DNA of 64,000 bases from Helicobacter jaachi (GTDB lineage Bacteria > Campylobacterota > Campylobacteria > Campylobacterales > Helicobacteraceae): assembly GCF_000763135.2 (NCBI RefSeq), contig NZ_JRPR02000001.1:496001-560000 (forward strand), written 5' to 3'. Shown one piece after another: positions 33,920-41,909 of the stretch. The position numbers and the translations under genes are program-made. Within the stretch, counting starts at the first letter, position 1; every line of letters begins with the position of its first letter. Under the pieces are notes generated by a model. It did not search any database. It saw only the letters and a program-made list of their open reading frames with translations, and was not told the origin of the DNA.

Positions 33920-34471
33920 ATGTATCAATTAATCATTAAGCGCACACATATTTCTAGCCAAAAAGACAGCGCGGGTGAGCTTACGACCATTGGCACATAC
34001 GAGCTTAAAGATGCGCAAGGCAATGTCATTTTTAGCGGATATAGTGCAGAAAATGGCACAAAAAGCAGCGATGAAGCGCTCAAAGACTATCGCATTATGC
34101 CGCGCACCTATAAGCTTAAGTGGTGTTTTACCAAAGTGGCAGTGCCAAAAAGCGAGCGTTTTAGAAATGTCCCATTTGAGGCGTGGAGTGATAAAGTAGA
34201 ATCTAAATACCACGAGCGCTACACAAAATGGGGGTTTAAAAATGCAGGGCTTTTACTTTACACGCCTGAATTGCCCTCTTTTGAAAATCGCACTATTTAT
34301 GTGCATATTGGCAATAGTGGCAAAGATACGCAAGCGTGCTTACTTTTAGGCAAGGGCGTGAGTGAAATGGGCATTACAAATTCTACAGAGGCTGTGAGGG
34401 AATTTTATGAGTTTGTGCTTAAAGTCGGCGTAGAAAATGTGGAAATCTGCATCAATGAGCTAGCAGAGTAA
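33920..34471 (+). CDS. DUF5675 family protein, possible lysis enzyme
   Basis: 183 residues. An LIIKRTHIS start, TIGTYELKD, the central YRIMPRTYKLKW and NRTIYVHIGNSGKDTQACLLLGKG segments match DUF5675, a phage and bacterial family of unproven activity that often lies in lysis cassettes. The conserved His in YVHIGN and a Cys nearby suggest a catalytic L,D-transpeptidase-like site, which is speculation. It directly precedes the spanin pair. Confidence 0.65.
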   Translation: MYQLIIKRTHISSQKDSAGELTTIGTYELKDAQGNVIFSGYSAENGTKSSDEALKDYRIMPRTYKLKWCFTKVAVPKSERFRNVPFEAWSDKVESKYHERYTKWGFKNAGLLLYTPELPSFENRTIYVHIGNSGKDTQACLLLGKGVSEMGITNSTEAVREFYEFVLKVGVENVEICINELAE

Positions 34472-34480
34472 GGAGTGAGT

Positions 34481-34786
34481 ATGCCTTATGTGATTGCTAC
34501 TTTAAGCCTTTTGCTTTTAAGCTCTTTGTATGCCAATATGCTTTTATACGCGCAAAAATCGCGCATAGAATTGCAAAATCAAATTGCACAATCTGCCATA
34601 GAGCTGCAAAATGCGCAGATTAAAGATATGGCTTTGCAAAGTGAGACATATCACTGCGATTTAGATTCTATAAATGAATATATCCGCTCAAAGTTTAATC
34701 ATATTGCCGATGAGCGCACACTGCCCACCTGTGAAGCAAAGCTAAAAGAGCTTGAGAAAGCTTTAGGGGTGTATGATGAGGGTTAG
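34481..34786 (+). CDS. Inner-membrane spanin subunit (Rz-like)
   Basis: 101 residues from the ATG at 34481 (AGGAG 5 bases before). One N-terminal membrane segment (about 2-20) and a periplasmic coiled coil. The next gene starts inside its end in another frame and encodes a small lipoprotein: this nested or overlapping arrangement is the hallmark of Rz/Rz1 pairs, which join both membranes at the last step of lysis. Confidence 0.75.
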   Translation: MPYVIATLSLLLLSSLYANMLLYAQKSRIELQNQIAQSAIELQNAQIKDMALQSETYHCDLDSINEYIRSKFNHIADERTLPTCEAKLKELEKALGVYDEG

Positions 34787-35003
34787 TTTTGTGTGTATAT
34801 TGTGCATTTTGTCTCTTGCCCTTAGCGGCTGTAGCAGAAGTGTGGTATATAAAGAAGTCTATTTGCCCACAAATTGTGATGTAAAAGCGCGAGTAAAGCC
34901 TGTGAATAAAGGCTCAAGCGCGCTCTTTTTAAAAGAAATTCTCATCTACACACAAGGGCTAGAGCAGGATTTGGCATACTGCAAGGGCGAATATGGAAAA
35001 TAG
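34773..35003 (+). CDS. Outer-membrane spanin lipoprotein (Rz1-like)
   Basis: 76 residues with a signal peptide and lipobox LALSGC near residue 20, so a mature lipoprotein of about 57 residues. The start overlaps the Rz-like gene. The mature part is less Pro-rich than lambda Rz1 but the size, lipobox and overlap fit. Confidence 0.75.
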   Translation: MMRVSFVCILCILSLALSGCSRSVVYKEVYLPTNCDVKARVKPVNKGSSALFLKEILIYTQGLEQDLAYCKGEYGK

Positions 35004-35550
35004 CGTGAGTTTTTTTCAAAAGTTATTAATCGCCCTTTGCGCTGGGATTTTTGGCGTAGCCATTGCCATTTCTGTGCAGCATATCAAAGTCGTGTTTGTG
35101 CCAAAGTGGCTTATCGTGCTTAGCACTGCGGTGCAGCTTATTTTAAGCTGGGGGATTTTTTTACTCATCATGCTCTTTTTTAATAGCGAACTGCTCCCTG
35201 AAAAAGTGCCAAATGATGATTACTCGGCTTTATCTGTGGCATTTTTACTCTCCTCTGTGCCGCAGGTGGTTATTATGACGCTTTTAATTATCTATTCAAA
35301 AGAAGTCAATAAATGGCTACAAGAGCGCTATGGCGACAAAGAAGTGCAAATGCCAAAAAGCATAGGCGCGCTGCATAAACAATACGCCAAAGAGCAAACA
35401 CAAGATTCTGTGCAAGATTTTACCCAAAATATACAAGAAACCGCGCCTTTTGCGCCCACAACACCTGCTGATATACAAGAATCCACAAAAACACAAGAAC
35501 AAGAGCCGCACATCTGTCAAACATGTGGGCAGCATAAGGAGCAAAAATGA
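34993..35550 (+). CDS. Holin-like membrane protein
   Basis: 185 residues with three membrane segments (about 9-28, 37-63, 78-102) and a long polar Gln/Thr-rich cytoplasmic tail ending in CQTCGQH. Location in the lysis cassette suggests a holin, but the tail is much longer than usual and the Cys pair is unexplained. It overlaps both neighbours. Confidence 0.55.
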   Translation: MENSVSFFQKLLIALCAGIFGVAIAISVQHIKVVFVPKWLIVLSTAVQLILSWGIFLLIMLFFNSELLPEKVPNDDYSALSVAFLLSSVPQVVIMTLLIIYSKEVNKWLQERYGDKEVQMPKSIGALHKQYAKEQTQDSVQDFTQNIQETAPFAPTTPADIQESTKTQEQEPHICQTCGQHKEQK

Positions 35551-36032
35551 AAAGTTGGCTTATGTATGCATTTTTTGCGTTAGCTTTGTATTTTTTTTAC
35601 AATATGTTTGAGCGCACAAATCACAAAATCGAAAAGACACAAGATGAGCTGCGGCAGATTATGGCAAATACAAGCGTGATTATTGAGAAAGTTAATGCAG
35701 ATTCTAAAGAAGCCTCTATGCTCTATAAAATGCAAAAAAACAATGATGTATGGCAGGGCACAGCGTGCGCGTATTGTCATAACTCTATTGAAACCGCACT
35801 GCCAATTTATAAAAGAAGCGTGAGTGAGGCGATTTTAATTGTACGTTTAGGCACACCACATACGCAAAATAAGGGAATGCCGCTTTTCTCTCCGCGTGCT
35901 ACCCGCGACAAAAACTCCATTACGGATAGTGAATTAAAAGTGCGGCTAGATTCTTTATACACCAAAGAGCTGCTTGATAGCGCCAAAGAATTACCGCCTG
36001 ATGTGATTTATAAAGTAAATAACAGCCCATAA
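35547..36032 (+). CDS. Membrane-anchored CxxCH protein encoded in the prophage
   Basis: 161 residues. An N-terminal membrane segment (about 4-20), a coiled coil (25-65), and then CAYCH at residues 74-78, the covalent heme attachment motif of cytochrome c. Downstream, KGMPLFSPRATRDKNSITDSELK could supply a Met ligand (GMP), as in class I cytochromes. Such a gene among lysis and tail genes is unexpected. It overlaps the holin-like gene by 4 bases. Whether heme is bound is unknown. Confidence 0.7.
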   Translation: MKSWLMYAFFALALYFFYNMFERTNHKIEKTQDELRQIMANTSVIIEKVNADSKEASMLYKMQKNNDVWQGTACAYCHNSIETALPIYKRSVSEAILIVRLGTPHTQNKGMPLFSPRATRDKNSITDSELKVRLDSLYTKELLDSAKELPPDVIYKVNNSP

Positions 36033-36079
36033 GGCTAAAAAAGCTTTCTTATCACACAAAATTTTTAAAAGGAGTAACA

Positions 36080-37189
36080 ATGCCTAGCAAATATGGAATA
36101 AATGTCGAGCTTATAAACAGCTCACCAACGAGTTATGATATAGATAATTCACGTCCAATCGCCATAATCGGCGATGATACTAAGCTAAACGGCTTAAGCG
36201 TGTATAATGATGTGGAGCTAGCTTTAGGCGCAGTAGGTGAGGGGAGCGTGAAAAACGCGCTTTTAGACCTGCAGGCTACTAATTTAAAGACGCAAATCAT
36301 CATTTCTGCTTTTGGCAAAGATGCAGGAGAGGGAGAAGTGATTGAGACACAAAATGCAAATAAAGCCATAGCGGCAATCACTGCGCTTAAAAAAAGCGAG
36401 CAGGAGCTAAGCTTAAAGCCTAAATTCTTGCTTTGCCCTGAATATAACACAAGCGGCGTGTGGGAAAAGCTTAAGCAAATTGCCACATCTTTGCGCGCCA
36501 TTTATGCTATTGAGCTTACCAGCAGTGATGAGGTGGGTATCAAAAAGGAATTAGAATCTATCCAAACGCACCGAGCTATCATTAGCTTTCAAAAAGTGCA
36601 GCGTATTGATAAAGTTACGCGCGGTGCGAGCGTGTTTTTGATTGCCCTGTATGCCAAAATTATGGCAAGCAGCGATTATGGCTTTGCGCAAACTTATTCA
36701 AATCGCGTTATCGATGGCGTGATAGGCATTATTGATACGATTGAATACTTACAGGGCGAGGATTGCGAGGCAGACAGACTGCGTGCAATAGGCGTTACCT
36801 GTATTTTTATCGATAATGGCATACGCGCGTGGGGTAGGCATACGCGTGATACTGCTTTGGGCTTAGAATCTTTGCACTCTATTGTGATTTTTGACACTAT
36901 CATTGATACACTCTTTGAAAGTCAAAAAGAAGCCATAGACAAGCAAGTAGCAGATATGATTAAGCAGCTCCAAGATGATTTAGATACTTTCTATCGCAAG
37001 CTTATTGCCAATAATGTGCTTGTGGGCTATGAAATCTCCCTGCCTAGCGATTTAAACACTAATGAAGCTATCGCAGAAGGTGAAATCTACATCAAGCAGG
37101 AAATGCAAGAAATGCCGCTCATCTCAAGCGTGCATAATAAAATCTATCGCGTAACCAAATACAGCCAAGAGCTAGTAAAAGAACTTTAA
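36080..37189 (+). CDS. Contractile tail sheath protein (P2 FI-like)
   Basis: 369 residues, close to P2 gpFI (396). It has the PIAIIGDDT start, SNRVIDGVIGI and GVTCIFIDNGIRAWGRHTRD segments typical of sheath proteins, and a C-terminal strand region ending RVTKYSQELVKEL. AAAGGAG precedes the ATG. It marks this as a myovirus-type phage. Confidence 0.92.
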   Translation: MPSKYGINVELINSSPTSYDIDNSRPIAIIGDDTKLNGLSVYNDVELALGAVGEGSVKNALLDLQATNLKTQIIISAFGKDAGEGEVIETQNANKAIAAITALKKSEQELSLKPKFLLCPEYNTSGVWEKLKQIATSLRAIYAIELTSSDEVGIKKELESIQTHRAIISFQKVQRIDKVTRGASVFLIALYAKIMASSDYGFAQTYSNRVIDGVIGIIDTIEYLQGEDCEADRLRAIGVTCIFIDNGIRAWGRHTRDTALGLESLHSIVIFDTIIDTLFESQKEAIDKQVADMIKQLQDDLDTFYRKLIANNVLVGYEISLPSDLNTNEAIAEGEIYIKQEMQEMPLISSVHNKIYRVTKYSQELVKEL

Positions 37190-37198
37190 GGAGGATTT

Positions 37199-37702
37199 AT
37201 GACTTTCACACCGCAAGCCTTTACAGGCGGGAATGTTTTTATAGATGGCATAGGCTGTCTAGGGATTTTAAAGAGCTTTGAGCCGCCCAAGCTTGATTAT
37301 GATACGATTGAAGCCACTGCGAGCATAGGCAAATATGAGAAAGTGTTGCCCTCCCTAAAGCCTATGAGCGCTAAAATCACGCTTAGCGATATAAATGCCG
37401 CGCTTATCGCGCCGCTCTCCACGCTACTGCCAAAAGTTGTGTATGTCAAAAAGAATATGACTTCAGTGGGCATCACACAAAAAGATACCCAAATTATCGC
37501 TACTATGGGTGGTGTGGTAAAAGTGGGCGAGCTACCAAGCTATGAGATGATAAAAGAAGTCGAATATAGCTTTGAAATGGCAGTTTATACTTTCAGCTAT
37601 CAAGTGAATAAAATGCCTCTTATTGTGTATGATGTGGAAAATTCTATCTTCATGATAGATGGTGTCGACCAGTTTGCGAGCATTCGCAAAAATATCACAT
37701 AA
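37199..37702 (+). CDS. Tail tube protein (P2 FII-like)
   Basis: 167 residues, the same size as P2 gpFII. Conserved features include LKSFEPPKLDYDTIEATASIGKYE near residue 25-50, and a final YDVENSIFMIDGVDQFASIRKNI. It follows the sheath gene by 9 bases and has its own AAGGAGG. Confidence 0.9.
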   Translation: MTFTPQAFTGGNVFIDGIGCLGILKSFEPPKLDYDTIEATASIGKYEKVLPSLKPMSAKITLSDINAALIAPLSTLLPKVVYVKKNMTSVGITQKDTQIIATMGGVVKVGELPSYEMIKEVEYSFEMAVYTFSYQVNKMPLIVYDVENSIFMIDGVDQFASIRKNIT

Positions 37703-37711
37703 GGAGCTAGT

Positions 37712-37969
37712 ATGCTAAAAACATTTGAAAAAAGCCAAAAAACTTTCACCTTTAGAGATGGGCAAGCTGTGCTATTAAAAGAGCCTACACTCTTACAGCT
37801 CAAATCCGCACGTGCTAAAAATGATGAGGTGGAGCAGGCTAAAGCATTGCTTATTGATATGAGTGAGGGCGAGCTTACAAGTGAGTTTTTAGATTCCTTG
37901 CCGCTAGGTGAGTGGGTGAGGCTCTCTAACGAAGTGAGCGCATTTATGGGGATTGATGTAAAAAACTAG
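37712..37969 (+). CDS. Tail assembly chaperone gpE
   Basis: 85 residues. KSQKTFTFRDGQAVLLKEPTLLQLKSARAK has the start of P2 gpE/TAC proteins. The last three codons, GTA AAA AAC before TAG, contain the slippery heptamer A AAA AAC (37960-37966), so a fraction of ribosomes should move to the -1 frame and make a longer E+E' product. It lies between tube and tape-measure genes, as in P2 and lambda. Confidence 0.85.
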   Translation: MLKTFEKSQKTFTFRDGQAVLLKEPTLLQLKSARAKNDEVEQAKALLIDMSEGELTSEFLDSLPLGEWVRLSNEVSAFMGIDVKN

Positions 37970-38097
37970 CAGAGGGCATAGCGCTCATTGGCTATGCCCT
38001 ACATTTTAGCAAAAGCGATATTGAGCAAATGGGGGTGAGTGAGTTTAAAGAATATGTGCAAATTGCGCAAAAATTTGCCCAAATGCCTAGAATCTAG
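37966..38097 (+). CDS. gpE' extension, read by -1 frameshift from gpE
   Basis: 43 codons in the -1 frame, without a start of its own, begin LAEGIALIGYALHFSKSDI and end KFAQMPRI at the TAG 38095-38097. Fused to gpE it gives a 128-residue protein. P2-like and lambda-like phages use the same trick at this place to make two chaperone forms in fixed ratio for tail length assembly. Confidence 0.8.
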   Translation, partial: LAEGIALIGYALHFSKSDIEQMGVSEFKEYVQIAQKFAQMPRI

Positions 38098-38116
38098 CGT
38101 GAAACTAACCTGCAAT

Positions 38117-38437
38117 CTACTCCGCGCGCACTAGCGCAATAAAGCTCCACATAAAGCACACAAACGCTACAGCGCATACATGAATATTTTGCAGCACCAC
38201 TCCTACAGCCAAAGCTAATAGCGCACCTAAGCATACACGCGCTAGCCATGCACTAAACGCACTAAATGGCGTGTTTTTGTATGATTTTACTTCATTTCTG
38301 CCCGTTACAATTCCAGTTTTGAGTGCTTTAAAAGTGTTGCGCACAATGCCCACACACACACGCACGCCCTCCACACCTGCATACATAAGCACACCCAAAG
38401 CCATAATGATTAAAAAAGTAGCCAAAATTCCATGCAT
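38117..38437 (-). CDS. Opposite-strand membrane protein (probable moron)
   Basis: 106 residues with three hydrophobic segments (about 4-24, 62-82, 84-104) and a basic loop between the first two. The ATG has AAAGG 7 bases upstream. It is the only minus-strand gene of this size within the late tail block and has its own promoter (38480-38508), so it is likely expressed in the lysogen. Superinfection exclusion or another lysogenic benefit is inferred from this arrangement, not from homology. Confidence 0.6.
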   Translation of the reverse strand: MHGILATFLIIMALGVLMYAGVEGVRVCVGIVRNTFKALKTGIVTGRNEVKSYKNTPFSAFSAWLARVCLGALLALAVGVVLQNIHVCAVAFVCFMWSFIALVRAE

Positions 38438-38479
38438 TTTTAAGCCTTTGATATATGAATCTTAAAAGATATAAAATTC

Positions 38480-38508
38480 ATTATACTTTAAAAGGAGATA
38501 TTATGCAA
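38480..38508 (-). promoter_or_regulatory. Promoter for the opposite-strand membrane gene
   Basis: On the minus strand TTGCAT (38503-38508), 17 bases, then a perfect TATAAT (38480-38485). Predicted start near 38473, giving a leader of about 36 bases. Confidence 0.6.
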
Positions 38509-40536
38509 ACCCAGCTCACCATTAAACTCACGCCGCAGCTTGATAATCTTACCCAAGCCATAAATAAAATCAGCAAAGATACAGGGGAGGGCATAAGTAA
38601 GGCACTTGATACGAGCATTAAAAGCATCACACAGGCTTTAAGGAGTGAAAATCTAATTGGCAAAGCACTTCAAGGACCAAAACTCCCCCAAGAGACACTT
38701 AGCCACATTAAAGCTCAGCTCGCGCAAGCTACACGCGTAAAGCTAGATTTAGACTTAAAAGAGGCAAATGCCAAAATAGATTCTATGCGCTATCAAATAC
38801 TTGGCATTTATGGCGTGTTTAAGGGATTGTTTCAAAAGCCTATTTCTGTGGCTATGGAGTTTGAAAGCTCAATGGCAGATGTTAAAAAGGTGGTGGATTT
38901 TGAGAGCAAAGAGGAGCTTAAGGGCTTTGAAAATCAAATTTGGAATCTCACTAAAACTATACCGCTAGCGGCAAAAGATTTAACCGCTATTGTCGCAAGT
39001 GGCGGGCAATTAGGGCTAGATAAAAATATTTTAATCCCTTTCACAGATGTGGTGGCAAAAATGAGCACAGCTTTTGATATGAGCACTGCAGAGGCAGGCG
39101 ATACGATTGCAGGATTAATGAAAAAAATGGGCATAGGTATAGAATCTGTGCGCGATTTGGGCGATGCGATTAACTACATTGGCGCAAAAAGCGCAGGCAG
39201 CCCGCGCGAGGTGGTAGATATACTTGGGCGCATAGGTGGTATGGCAAAGACTATTGGGCTAACCAGCGAGCAAACCGCAGGGCTAGCGGGCGCATTTGCA
39301 AATATGAAAATCCCCTCCGAGCAAGCAGGCACAGCAATAAACAAAATGCTTAATGTCTTAGGAAACGCAGAGGGAGGCACAGCACGCTTTCAAGGTGCGC
39401 TCAAAAAGATAGGCATAAATGCAGGTGAGCTTAAAAACACTATGAGCAATAATCCTATGGAGGGCATACTCAAGGTGCTAAAATCCATAGAGGGCGCGGA
39501 TAAAGATGAAAAAATAGGCATTCTAAAAGATATGTTTGGCGAAGAAGCCGCGCCAAAAATCGCGCAAATCACATCAAATATGCAAGAGTTTGAGAAAATC
39601 CTAGCTTTGGTTTCTAGCAAAGATAACTACAGCGGCTCTATGCAAGCTGAATTTGATGAGGTGAGCAAAACTACAGCCAATGCTATGCAGATTCTAGAAA
39701 ACTCCATAGCGCAGATTGCAAAAACTATAGGTGATGTGTTTTTGCCTCCATTGGCAAGTATGTTTAAGGTTTTGGCAAAAATGGGCAATGCGCTTTCAGG
39801 CTTTTTACAACAAAACCAGTGGCTTACTAAAACTATCATCATCGCAGCGAGTGCAATTTTTGCGCTAAAGGTCATAATGGTAGCTGCTAAAGCAGCCACA
39901 GCGCTATGGGCTGTAGCCACTTATCCGCTAAAAATTGCCCTGTTTGCGGTGCGAATGCAAACAATGCTTGCCGCCATAAGCACAAAAGCTTATATTGTTG
40001 TGTCCAAAGGTGCAGCGCTAGCGACAAAAGCATGGGGAGTGGCAAGCGTTACATTTGCGCGGGTGTTTAAGCTAAGTATGCTTAGTGTGAAAGCTGCGCT
40101 TATAAGCACAGGCATTGGCGCTTTAATAGTTGCTATTGGCATTGCAATTGGCTATGTGGTGGAAAATTGGGAAAGTATCGCGCCGCGATTAGTAGCAGTG
40201 TGGGAATGGATAAAAGAGCAGATAAATCCTGTTATTGAATGGTTTTCTCAAGCTTTTAGCTTTGTCTCCAAAGGCATTGATAAAGTAATAAATGGCGCGC
40301 GCGCTGTTACAGACTTTTTGGGCATTACAGATAAAGAGGAGCAGAGCCAAAATTATAGCACAAAAGGCTTAAGCGATGAGGTGATAAACACGCAGAAAGC
40401 AAACACGCAAGCCTTTTATGAGCAGCACAAAACAAGCCAAATTAACGACAATAAAGTCATAAACATCACCACAGGCGCCAACGCAAATGATGTAGTTCAA
40501 GCCATTACGCAAAATTCATACGCTTATGCAGATTAA
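38503..40536 (+). CDS. Tail tape measure protein (P2 gpT-like)
   Basis: 677 residues from the ATG at 38503, which has AAAGGAG 5 bases before; an in-frame ATG 16 codons up lacks one. The TP901-type core is visible: FESSMADVKKVVDF, WNLTKTIPLAAKDLTAIVASGGQLG, SAGSPREVVDILGRIGGMAKTIGLTSEQTAGLAGAF. Hydrophobic segments at about 455-490 and 535-560 are those thought to enter the host membrane. Its length sets tail length. Confidence 0.92.
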   Translation: MQTQLTIKLTPQLDNLTQAINKISKDTGEGISKALDTSIKSITQALRSENLIGKALQGPKLPQETLSHIKAQLAQATRVKLDLDLKEANAKIDSMRYQILGIYGVFKGLFQKPISVAMEFESSMADVKKVVDFESKEELKGFENQIWNLTKTIPLAAKDLTAIVASGGQLGLDKNILIPFTDVVAKMSTAFDMSTAEAGDTIAGLMKKMGIGIESVRDLGDAINYIGAKSAGSPREVVDILGRIGGMAKTIGLTSEQTAGLAGAFANMKIPSEQAGTAINKMLNVLGNAEGGTARFQGALKKIGINAGELKNTMSNNPMEGILKVLKSIEGADKDEKIGILKDMFGEEAAPKIAQITSNMQEFEKILALVSSKDNYSGSMQAEFDEVSKTTANAMQILENSIAQIAKTIGDVFLPPLASMFKVLAKMGNALSGFLQQNQWLTKTIIIAASAIFALKVIMVAAKAATALWAVATYPLKIALFAVRMQTMLAAISTKAYIVVSKGAALATKAWGVASVTFARVFKLSMLSVKAALISTGIGALIVAIGIAIGYVVENWESIAPRLVAVWEWIKEQINPVIEWFSQAFSFVSKGIDKVINGARAVTDFLGITDKEEQSQNYSTKGLSDEVINTQKANTQAFYEQHKTSQINDNKVINITTGANANDVVQAITQNSYAYAD

Positions 40537-40583
40537 GGATTCTAAAACGCGCTACACTTTGACATCACTTTTAGGGGTAAAAC

Positions 40584-41075
40584 ATGATAAATATCCGCGC
40601 CTTAAGCAACGCAAGGAAAAATCAAAAAAGATATGATGATTTAATAAAATTAGAAAAAGAAGCGCTTAATGCGCCTCTAAGCAGCATTTCACCGCGTGAG
40701 AATGAGAAAATTATTAAAATTGATAAATATATTTTCACTACTTTTACTAATATCGCCTCACTAGATACGATTTTAGAACTTGGCGTGAGCAAAATCGCGT
40801 GTATTTCAAAGAATTATTATTTAAAAATTGGCGCTAATGAGGAGCGTATAAGCTTTGAGGCGACTATTTTTATAGAGCATTTGGAGCATTTTAATGGGCT
40901 AATAGATAAAATCAAAGCGTGCAAACCTCTTAGCCTCTCCACACTAGAATCCACACAAATGCGCCATATTTTAATCGACACTTTTAGTAGCAAAACGCAA
41001 TCTTGGCAGCTAGATTCTATGCGCAATCTCACTTATCACACAAAAGTGTTTAATATAAGCGGAGTGGTGCTATGA
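40584..41075 (+). CDS. Tail protein, P2 gpU-like
   Basis: 163 residues. The second half (ISFEATIFIEHLEHFNGLIDKI, then SKTQSWQLDSMRNL) resembles the strand-helix-strand core of P2 gpU, which lies after the tape measure in P2. The N-terminal 60 residues are extra and charged. Overlaps the next gene by 4 bases. Confidence 0.6.
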   Translation: MINIRALSNARKNQKRYDDLIKLEKEALNAPLSSISPRENEKIIKIDKYIFTTFTNIASLDTILELGVSKIACISKNYYLKIGANEERISFEATIFIEHLEHFNGLIDKIKACKPLSLSTLESTQMRHILIDTFSSKTQSWQLDSMRNLTYHTKVFNISGVVL

Positions 41076-41623
41076 ATGACATAGCAAAGGCGCAAAAAGA
41101 TATACAAAGATGTGTGCGTAATGCACTAAATCGCAGTATCACCAAAGTGGCAAAGGAGCAAAGGCGGCTTGTGCAAGAGGATTTAAATTTAAGCCATAAA
41201 AAAATTCGCGCGCTCACCAAAATCACGCGCGCAAAAGATAAATTAGAATCTAGCATTAAATCATCTACCACCAAACTTTCTATTAATAATTTTAAGCGCA
41301 AGGCCACACGCGCGGGCGTGCAAGTGAGAGTGGCTAAAGATAAAAATTTATTTTTTAAAGGTGCTTTTATTGCTGTGCGGCGCGGGCAAAAAAAGAGTGA
41401 TGTAAAAAATGGCTTTGTGATGACGCGCTCCATAAGTGGCAATCATGGCTTTGAAACAAGTGCGGCAAATGTCGCCTCATATAAAGGGCGCAAGGAGGCG
41501 AGGAGGGAAAGCGGACTTTTTTATCTAAAAACTAAGCCTTTTTCGCAAATTGTGCTTTCTAAAACGCCGCGTTTAGCTCAAATTGCAAGCGAAATATTTT
41601 CCAAAGAGCTTAGCAAAGAGTAG
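41072..41623 (+). CDS. Minor tail protein Z-like
   Basis: 183 residues, very basic. A start of the type IQRCVRNALNRSITKVAKEQRRLVQEDLNLSHKKIRALTKI and a middle RRGQKKSDVKNGFVM ... ESGLFYLKTKP match the lambda minor tail protein Z family, which acts at tail completion. A lambda-type protein inside a P2-type tail block is a further mosaic sign. Confidence 0.7.
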   Translation: MNDIAKAQKDIQRCVRNALNRSITKVAKEQRRLVQEDLNLSHKKIRALTKITRAKDKLESSIKSSTTKLSINNFKRKATRAGVQVRVAKDKNLFFKGAFIAVRRGQKKSDVKNGFVMTRSISGNHGFETSAANVASYKGRKEARRESGLFYLKTKPFSQIVLSKTPRLAQIASEIFSKELSKE

Positions 41624-41669
41624 TTTTGCTCTAAGTGCGCAAGTAAAAGTTTAAATAAAAGGGGTTTAA

Positions 41670-41909
41670 ATGAGCCAAGATACACAAGAGCAAACCTACA
41701 TCGCCACACAAGGCGAGCGATTAGATATGATATTTGTAAAAATCTATGGAGATTTATATCAAAATAGCTATGAAAGCGGCTATAACGCCTTTATTTTAGC
41801 TAATATCGATTTAATTCACACGCCCATTTTGAGCGGAGGCGAGGTGGTGAAATGCCCTATTTTTAGCGACAATACAGAATCTAGCGAGGAATTAGGGCTA
41901 TGGGCTTAG
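41670..41909 (+). CDS. Tail protein X (LysM-like)
   Basis: 79 residues with YIATQGERLDMIFVKIYG and ANIDLIHTPILSGGEVVKCP, the gpX pattern related to LysM. Overlaps the gpD gene by 10 bases. Confidence 0.88.
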   Translation: MSQDTQEQTYIATQGERLDMIFVKIYGDLYQNSYESGYNAFILANIDLIHTPILSGGEVVKCPIFSDNTESSEELGLWA

